Origin: Rhyacophila brunnea
Taxonomy: Eukaryota > Arthropoda > Insecta > Trichoptera > Rhyacophilidae
Direction of reading: 5' to 3'
Length of the DNA: 64,000 nt
Assembly (NCBI GenBank): GCA_022495005.1
Contig: JAGYXB010001020.1
Coordinates: forward strand, 558,001-622,000
The notes beneath the pieces were generated by a model. That model had not been told where the DNA came from. It searched no databases and saw only the letters and a program-made list of their open reading frames with translations. Within the stretch, counting starts at the first letter, position 1. Each line of letters starts with the position of its first letter. The position numbers were made by a program, and so were the translations under genes. Positions 57,641 through 64,000 of this stretch are shown piece after piece.

Positions 57641-58017
57641 ATCCTCGAAGCTTAGTAAAATAGCACCAATCAGAATCCAAGTGTCAAACAGGTGGAATAT
57701 TATAATACCATCTACTATAATAAATTATATTATATTCATGAAATCCAAGGTAGCTAAAAATTTTTCAAATATGTATCACATTATATTGTTGTCATTATTA
57801 TTTTGAACTTCAAATAGAGCTAATTAAACTCTCATAGCTTATCAATATTATTATATATCATTGTGAACTAGAAGATGAAAGTGTATAACATTTTTTTCCC
57901 ATTGTCGAAATTTTGTGACAGGATTTACCCAAATAATTTGGCAATCAAGCAGTAGCCTTCTTCACGACAATTTTTTAATCTCTAAGAGCTGCATTTAAAG
58001 CTCAGTATCAGTGAAAA

Positions 58018-58269
58018 CCCCCACACTTACGGTGGCCGCGCGGCTTAAGCGTTGGACTATTACGCCGTGGGTCTCAGGTTTGAATCCTGGGTCTGGCAAG
58101 TGCACATATTGTTTTTCAATTTGTGTGTGAGTCAGGGTATGGACCTAATAGGTTGAGCAAGTGGCTGACATCCATTTCTCGTAAAAAAAACAAAATCTTT
58201 TAATACAAACCTCTACTTTGTGGAGGCCCATATGATCCTATTAGGATCGGACATGGTCGGGGAAAAAAA
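58018..58269 (+). mobile_element. SINE-C, full-length copy with 11-bp target duplication
   Basis: Flanked exactly by ATCAGTGAAAA (58007-58017 and 58270-58280). The head is tRNA-derived: GTGGCCGCGCGGCTTAAGCG as the A-box region and GGTTTGAATCCTGG as the B box, in the spacing expected of a long-variable-arm tRNA. Then come CAATTTGTGTGTGAGTCAGG, CTAATAGGTTGAGCAAGTGG, CCTCTACTTTGTGGAGGCCC and GGACATGGTCGGGG plus poly(A) of eight. This is the reference copy for about a dozen SINE-C copies in the window. The exact duplication implies LINE-driven retroposition that is fairly recent. Confidence 0.85.
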
Positions 58270-58450
58270 ATCAGTGAAAATACGTGACACTTTTGCTTTC
58301 TTCGTAAATCTGGAATCATATTTTACTCGTCCTCAAAAACCGTTGACTTAATTAAATACCACGAGTTTCTAGATAGCTTTAATCCTTCTTGTCATATTAT
58401 AATATGGTAATAAAAAACTTGATATTCCAGCGCAAGTAGAAACAAGTCTA

Positions 58451-58920
58451 TTTTACAACGTTTTTTTGCTCGTATTCTTATTTGTCCGATGGTTCTTTGT
58501 CCGGTACAAATCTTGCAATCAATTTTTAACTAACTTCCCGACTAGCTAGACATTTGAAACTTTTAGAATATATTTTATATTTAAGATATATCAGAACACG
58601 ATACCAATGCATTTTTTTTAATACTTTTAGCTATCTTTGAGTAGAATTGAATTCATTTTCAGTTAATTCTGTTTTGTATGAAAAGTTATTTTGACACTAT
58701 TATTGGTTGCTAGGTGTCTGGGATCCTAGCAACTAAATTATTAATATATACGTGCGTTACTATGTAAATCAATATGACATGTCAAAATGACGTTTCAGTA
58801 TTATATCTATCAAGTACAAATTTTTTTGGTCGTTTAAGCTAGTCAAGTCAAGTCAAGTTTATATGATTCAACAGAAAATTTAAAAACGTTGTATATAAAA
58901 AGTTCTTTTTATCCTGTAAT
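58451..58920 (-). repeat. Repeat D copy 3
   Basis: Reverse-orientation copy: starts TTACAACGTTTTTTTGCTCG, contains CCGACTAGCTAGACATTTGA, CAGAACACGATACCAATGCA and TATTGGTTGCTAGGTGTCTG, and ends AAAAAGTTCTTTTTATCCTG. Confidence 0.65.
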
Positions 58921-59689
58921 TATTTATGTCAAGCTCACTGAAGATAAAGTCATTTGACTATTCGACCATCCAAAAGAGCACATTTTATCAAATATATTAC
59001 AACCAATTACCTAGAAGAAGCTATCCAATATACTATTTGTATACACACCAAAGTATAAGGTATGTAGCGCTTCTTACAATAGCCAAGATATTTAAGACCC
59101 ATCTACTAATAAAGAAAAAAAAGTATAAATAATCACTTTATAAATTTGTACATGTCAATTCGCAATAATCATATTATTTTTCACTTTACTATCTATTTAT
59201 TAACTGTTAAACATTACACTTTTTTTTAATCGCTTAGAGTAAATTTTCATTTTTTTTACTGCTAGGAAACTAACTATTTTTGTTTATTATGTATGAATGT
59301 TTTATTAATATTTATAGTTATTTTTTTTACTAATATTAGCAACTCTCCATAAAACATCCTGTGACCTCCCTGGGAGTCGCGACTCATGTGTTGGGAATCC
59401 ACAGTTAATAATTTAGTTACCCTCCTATATTTGAATTTAAAATTTGTGAATATAATTCTAGCGTTGTTTTTGTGGAGTTTCTTCATAATAGTTATGTCAT
59501 TTTGAAAGAAGCATATTTTTCCATTTACATAGTAACACATTACGCCTTTATTTTCAACAAAAATAAGTGATGTCTAGAGGTCATTTAAATATCCATTATT
59601 TTTAAACGCAGCGTCTCATCTAAGGGTAATATATCAATATATACTGACATTAAATTTCAGTTAATCATATTATTTTTGTTAAATGTCAA
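58921..59689. other. No recognisable feature
   Basis: Frames of 68 (+) and 88 (-) codons without recognisable content. AT-rich. Confidence 0.35.
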
Positions 59690-59960
59690 TCTACATCCGT
59701 CCCTGCTACCGACTAATCTTCAGACGTCACGACCAGCCTTCAGTTTCGCCAAGGGACAGACAATGCTGATTGAAAACAAACAGGGGAAGCAAAAGTTCAC
59801 ACTATTTTCCAAAAGGGGGTGTTTTTCTCCACCCCTTTGCACCCGCCAAGACTATAAAATACATATAAATTGAAGGCGTGACAAAAGAGGCCGAACAAGA
59901 TTATCGCCGTGAGGGCGAACGTACAGATTGGGCTAAAATATCGCATTTAATAGACAGAAA
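59690..59960 (+). promoter_or_regulatory. Candidate core promoter region with TATA box
   Basis: A GC-raised unique patch contains TATAAA at 59853-59858 (in AAGACTATAAAATACATA). A start site would be expected near 59880-59890. GGCGTGACAAAAGAGGCC follows. Upstream lies a C-rich inverted pair AAAGGGGGTG / CACCCCTTT (about 59811-59844) that can form a hairpin. Prediction only. Confidence 0.25.
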
Positions 59961-59984
59961 GATCAGCAGTTTTCTTGTTGAACA

Positions 59985-60059
59985 ATGAAGCTGTACGTTT
60001 TTGTTTTGATCTTGCAAACGTGCATTTATTTTTTAATAAAAAAATCTAGCACACCATAA
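59985..60059 (+). CDS. Tiny frame resembling a signal-peptide first exon
   Basis: ATG at 59985 (context AACAATG) encodes 24 residues beginning MKLYVFVLILQTCIYF: a basic residue, then a hydrophobic core of about 14, as in secretory signal peptides. It lies about 100 bp downstream of the expected start site for the TATA box at 59853. The frame stops at 60057-60059 after KKSSTP. Aphid secreted effectors often have a short signal-peptide exon, but no consensus splice donor (GTAAGT-like) occurs before the stop; the best GT, in CAAACGTGCAT, is weak. Very uncertain. Confidence 0.15.
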   Translation: MKLYVFVLILQTCIYFLIKKSSTP

Positions 60060-60499
60060 TACTCGTATATAAAAAAATACAGAAAATTTAGTCTCGTTAA
60101 ACCGATTTATCGCATCGTGTTATTTTTACGGCCACCGGTTATTATGAATATTTAGTAGTTTTATATTTTTAACCTTAAAATTGAACAGACGGTATTTGAG
60201 ATATTTTAAAAATTATTACTGGGCAAATAATTATTTGTAATAAACTGGTGGAATTTATTGTTTATGTAGTTAAACTCAAATAACAATATTATTAAATAAT
60301 CGTTTTTTGATAATAATTATAGTTTTTTTGGCTTTGATTAATAATATATTCTATTAACTGAGATTAGGTTCTAGTTTCAATGTCAGTTAACTCCAGTTTT
60401 AACTTTTTTGATATTTTTCTTTATTGTTGTTTTTACTATCTTCAATCATAAAAAGCCTGTATTAACGGATTTTAAACCAGTTACTAAACTAAACCAGTT
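60060..60499. other. No recognisable feature
   Basis: AT-rich sequence with no gene or repeat family member recognised. Confidence 0.4.
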
Positions 60500-60570
60500 A
60501 CGTCTTAACCTATAAGTTCCATACTCTGGGTAAAAATACACATTGAGAAAGACAATATGTTCGTACTTTT
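60500..60570 (-). mobile_element. SINE-C fragment
   Basis: TTAACCTATAAGTTCCATAC, TCTGGGTAAAAATACACATT and GAGAAAGACAATATG follow the middle block of SINE-C. Confidence 0.4.
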
Positions 60571-60690
60571 ACATCATAACATTATTATTTATGTGTATTG
60601 ATAAAATATGAAATCAAGCTGCGTTTGTTGGTTAAATAAAATTAAACCGAAGTTTGATTGCTAAGTTGTTTATATGCATTAGTCACCATT

Positions 60691-61140
60691 TTTTACAACG
60701 TTTTTCTTAGCCCGTATTCTTATTTGTCCGGTGGTTCTTTGTCCGGCACAAATCTTTCAATTGATTTTTAACTAACTTCCCGACTAGTTAAACATTTGAA
60801 ACGTTTAGAATATATCAGAACACGATGCCAATGCATTTTTTAATACGTTTAGCCATCTTTAAGTAGAATTTAATTCATTTTTAGTTAATTCTGTTTTGTA
60901 TGAAAAGTTATTTCGACACCATTATTGGTTGCTAGGGGGTCTGGGGTCCTAGCAACTAAATTATTAACATATACGTGCGTTACTATGGAAATCAATATGA
61001 CATGGCAACATGACACTTCTGTATTATTTCTATCAAGTACATTTTTTTTATTGATTAAGCTAGTTAAGTCAGGTTTATATGATTCAACAGAAAATTTAAA
61101 AACGTTGTACATAAAAAGTTCTTTTTATCTTGTAATTATT
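60691..61140 (-). repeat. Repeat D copy 4
   Basis: Reverse-orientation copy closely similar to copy 3: TTTACAACGTTTTTCTTAGC, CCGACTAGTTAAACATTTGA, ACGATGCCAATGCATTTTTT, GTTGCTAGGGGGTCTGGGGT, ending AAAAAGTTCTTTTTATCTTG. It lies 1.8 kb from copy 3 in the same orientation. Confidence 0.65.
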
Positions 61141-61815
61141 ATATTTTACGACTAACTTTAAACTTGATTTTTTTTCAATTTAAAAAAATTATATTATATT
61201 CGATTTTTTAATTGTTTACTATTATGTTTATAATAATATAATTATGACGTATTTGCAGTCCGAAATGTGCTTAAAAGATTTTTACGATTATGTCAAAATG
61301 AAGGTAGGTGTTATGGAGGTTTTCAGAGGTTAACAGCCTCAAATAATATCGTCTATAGATGTTGTTGTTAAGTTAAAAGCCTAAAACACTGATGAAAATG
61401 TTCAACTCAAATCTCTAGAGTGACACAAAATAATGATCTTTATTAGTGAATAGTATTTTTAGAGTCTCGTATAAACATTTAAGACTATATAAGTAATTAA
61501 TGGTTTAGGTTGAAAATCTAGCTTTAGCTCTATATTACTATATTTTATTCAACCATGCATTAATTAATTTGTATTTATTATGATGCATCAAATGACAATA
61601 TTGTTCGTTGACATTTTTATTAAATTTTAAATTAATCATTTAATCAGTCTACATCTACAACCTTATATATTTAATGATAAATTGATACTAATGCGATCAT
61701 CATCAATGCAATTACCATCTACTAATTGAATAGTATTTTTACAATCGGATTAATTATTGGTTTAAACGAAAAATGTATTTTATTCTTAGCACATTTTTAT
61801 TTTTTAAATTCTATA
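61141..61815. other. No recognisable feature
   Basis: AT-rich sequence with no gene or repeat family member recognised. Confidence 0.4.
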
Positions 61816-61923
61816 AGAAAGGAGACACTGAATATCTGAAAAACTATCGACCAATTAGTCTACTGCCAATTCTGTATAAGGTTTCCACGAAAATACTCTC
61901 AAAACATCTCTAAACAGTTCTAG

Positions 61924-62403
61924 ATGAGAACCAACCAAGAGAGCAAGTCGGATTCAGAAGAGGCTACAGTACTATGGATCATATACAGGTCGTCCTATCC
62001 ACAGCCGATCATATACACAGCATGCGTGAAACTCCACAAACGGTCGTGTAAATTCCCCATTAACAAAGGTGTCCGGCAAGGTGATACCATTTCACATAAA
62101 CTATTCACCGCTACTCTTGAGGACTTATTTAGGAAACTTGATTGGGAGGAAAAAGGTGTTCCAATTAATGGAGAGCACCTCAGTCATCTGCGCTTTGCAG
62201 ATGATATTGTTATACTCTCACAAGACCCGAAAAGCCTCCAAGGTAGAATGCAAAAACTCGCGGATATCAGTAAAACGGTCGGTCTAAAGATAAATGTCTC
62301 AAAGACAAAAGTGATGAGGAACTGTTTTTCGGACCCTGCGATTATCTGTATTTCTGGCACCCAACTCGAGCAAGTCAGCAGCTACATCTATCTTGGACAG
62401 TAG
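61924..62403 (+). pseudogene. Reverse transcriptase palm/thumb fragment
   Basis: A 159-codon frame. The first ~30 residues are out of register with the ancestral protein. From residue ~40 (ACVKLHKRSCKFPINKG) it is in register: VRQGDTISHKLFTATLEDLF (RT block 4), then LSHLRFADDIVILSQDP (block 5, catalytic FADD), VGLKINVSKTKVM (block 6, here KINVSKTK) and SYIYLGQ (block 7, usually Y-L-G). The upstream D of the catalytic triad is deleted, so no activity is possible. Confidence 0.8.
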
Positions 62404-62739
62404 GTGTCCATAGACGGAAGCATGCACGATGAAATTGCTCGAAGAACAAAGCTGGGATGGAGTGCTTTCGGACGTCTGAATAGTATCTTCATGAGTGACC
62501 TACCATTATGTATTAAGCGTAGGGTGTTTAACCAATGTGTGCTACCCGTGCTCACGTATGGCTGCGAGACGTGGACCTTCAACACGAGAGATGTCCAAAG
62601 GCTAAGAATCACACAGCGAGGCATGGAGAGGTGCATGTTGGGCATCACGCGAAAGGACCGTAAGAGAAACGAATGGTTTAAGAAGCAGATAAGAGTACGC
62701 GATGTAATAGACGTTGCCAAACAGCTGAAATGGAGATAG
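62404..62739 (+). pseudogene. LINE ORF2 connector / C-terminal fragment
   Basis: Continues in frame after a single TAG from the RT fragment: VSIDGSMHDEIARRTKLGWS, VFNQCVLPVLTYGCETWTF, MERCMLGITRKDRKRN and RVRDVIDVAKQLKWR. This is the typical region after block 7, with 'vLpvLtYG-x-ETW' and 'R-x-m-LG-i-t-x-x-D-x-x-x-N'. A TAG where W is expected ends it just before AGHIARQNDGRW. The remainder shifts frame near 62790 and ends at the QQWIDPG stop around 62955. Confidence 0.8.
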
Positions 62740-62968
62740 GCGGGGCACATTGCTCGCCAAAATGACGGCCGCTGGACAATTCCGTCATCTAATGGTACCC
62801 AAGGGGTACGAAACGGCCACAGGGTCACCCTAAAAGCCGCTGGATTGACGAACTGGTAAAGTTTGGCGGAAATACGTGGCAGCGAACGGCACAGGACCGA
62901 AAGAGTTGGAGAAAGCTTGGGGAGGCCTTCATCCAGCAGTGGATTGACCCCGGTTGATGATGATGACG

Positions 62969-64000
62969 TGTTAGTACATATCTATTGATTCAATGAACTA
63001 AGTCTTATCTTAAGTTACAAACTTTTTATTGTCAAATAATTAAGATATGATTTAACATCTTTTATAAATATCTACTTATTCAAATAACATTAATTAGTAA
63101 TTAATATATTATTCTGTTTTCTATAACTTCTACTTTATTTATTCTTTATATCTAATAAAACAAATATCTTTAAAATGAATTCAATGTTTACACTCTAGTA
63201 ATTTGTGACAATATCTTTAATTTTTTCTTACCATCTCACAGTTACTCTAAATAAAGGTTTTAATTTTATAGAATAGTTTTTTTCTTACATATTAAACTTA
63301 GAACACAATACGTGTACATAATATTATGCATACACATATAAAGTTTATATCATCAAATACCAAACAAATGATATAATAAAAAGATTCATGTGATGAATAT
63401 AAAGTGATACAAAAAGAAATTATAATTTGATGTCTTTAAAACTAAATAATTCATAAAATAATAATTTTTATGATTTAAAAAAATTGACCCTTATTTAGTA
63501 TATTATCTCTATATAATATGTATTCATATGTAAACATAATATGTAAACATAATATTATTATGTCTAAAGCTTAAAATGTAAGAAAAATACGGTCCATAGA
63601 ATTAGATATTTACAATTATTATCATTATTGTACTCAATTTAACCCTAATGCTGCATATTATATATTTACACTATGATAGTGCTGCTTTACTGTTAGCGCA
63701 TCATAGTTTAGAACATAATAATATAATGACCATCACAAATATATGTTTTGGCGGATACTAGATAATATGTAAAGGTATGATTTTGTACGATATAATAAAT
63801 TGCCTAGCAAAATGAGACATTGGACTTGGATCAGCCACGGGCTATGAATTCTTCAAGAACTCGACTTAACGTTCTTTTATTCAACCAAACTGGATTTTCG
63901 CATCCTAAAAGACTGCTAAATACATTATATTGAGTATTCTAATAATATATAATTCGGTATGTCCTTTATATTAAATTAAATGATTTTTTTGTTAGAAATT
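62969..64000. other. No recognisable feature
   Basis: AT-rich sequence downstream of the LINE tail. No gene or family member recognised. Confidence 0.4.

Larger units (their letters stand above)
61816..62968 (+). mobile_element. 5'-truncated, internally deleted LINE (non-LTR retrotransposon)
   Basis: Covers the reverse transcriptase to the end of ORF2 and the 3' tail. It opens in the RT finger region (KGDTEYLKNYRPISLLPILY at 61818), continues to the FRRGYSTMDH motif, then jumps directly to the KFPINKGVRQGDTIS motif. About 60-70 residues containing the first catalytic aspartate are missing around 62010. FADD follows at 62194-62205. The end of ORF2 (GEAFIQQWIDPG) is followed by TTGATGATGATGAC, a TGATGA-type tail used by several LINE clades. 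Stops and frameshifts (for example 62401-62403 and 62737-62739) make it dead. Clade assignment (RTE or related) is tentative. Confidence 0.8.

Noticed and set aside
62388..62828. 146-codon minus-strand frame as a gene
   Set aside because: It is the antisense shadow of the LINE ORF2 connector region.

Overview
This window looks like gene-poor, strongly AT-rich nuclear DNA from an insect. I would guess a sternorrhynchan hemipteran (aphid-like), because of the very high A+T, the recurrent TAGGTACCTA-type motifs, and the mixture of tRNA-headed SINEs, hAT and PIF/Harbinger-like MITEs and 5'-truncated LINEs. That assignment is an inference. I found no intact host protein-coding gene: the open frames are short and nearly all are chance frames or lie inside repeats. 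There is no rRNA, CRISPR array or confident functional tRNA.

Layout. 0-10 kb holds a head-to-head pair of tRNA-headed SINEs (SINE-A), a 0.2 kb palindrome, a tRNA-Ile-like unit inside a repeat with inverted ends, and a LINE ORF2 scrap. 10-28 kb carries small TTAA-flanked MITEs, a half copy and a deleted copy of a large palindromic element, a SINE whose 3' end resembles the local LINE, four hAT-type elements or remnants (two with exact 8-bp target duplications across the window, and one keeping the C-terminus of a transposase), SINE-C copies and two copies of a 0.47 kb repeat (repeat D). 28-41 kb is the most structured part. It holds a foldback-like element made of inverted arrays of a 15-16 bp CCCGAAT unit (31.2 kb), a 1.37 kb and a 1.39 kb near-perfect palindrome, both flanked by TTAA (32.5 and 38.7 kb), and between them a 1.67 kb element with matching ~28 bp inverted ends and interspersed CCCGAATATCC motifs (35.6-37.3 kb). 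41-53 kb contains more SINE-C, two hAT MITEs, a SINE-A copy split inside its A box by a 469 bp MITE with TAA duplications, and LINE fragments. 53-64 kb contains a Penelope-type hammerhead-like motif, a SINE-C copy with an 11-bp target duplication, two more repeat D copies, a CpG-richer patch with a TATA box and a tiny signal-peptide-like frame, and a 1.15 kb degraded LINE.

How it fits together. The window reads as a transposon graveyard with some young insertions. LINEs probably supplied the machinery for the SINEs, and vanished autonomous hAT and PIF/Harbinger elements supplied it for the MITEs. Several insertions are nested, which gives relative ages. The few CpG-richer unique patches (12.8, 13.5, 28.4, 29.8, 35.1 and 59.7 kb) are the only places where I would look for exons or regulatory DNA of a host gene. 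All element families were named by reading alone, without database support.
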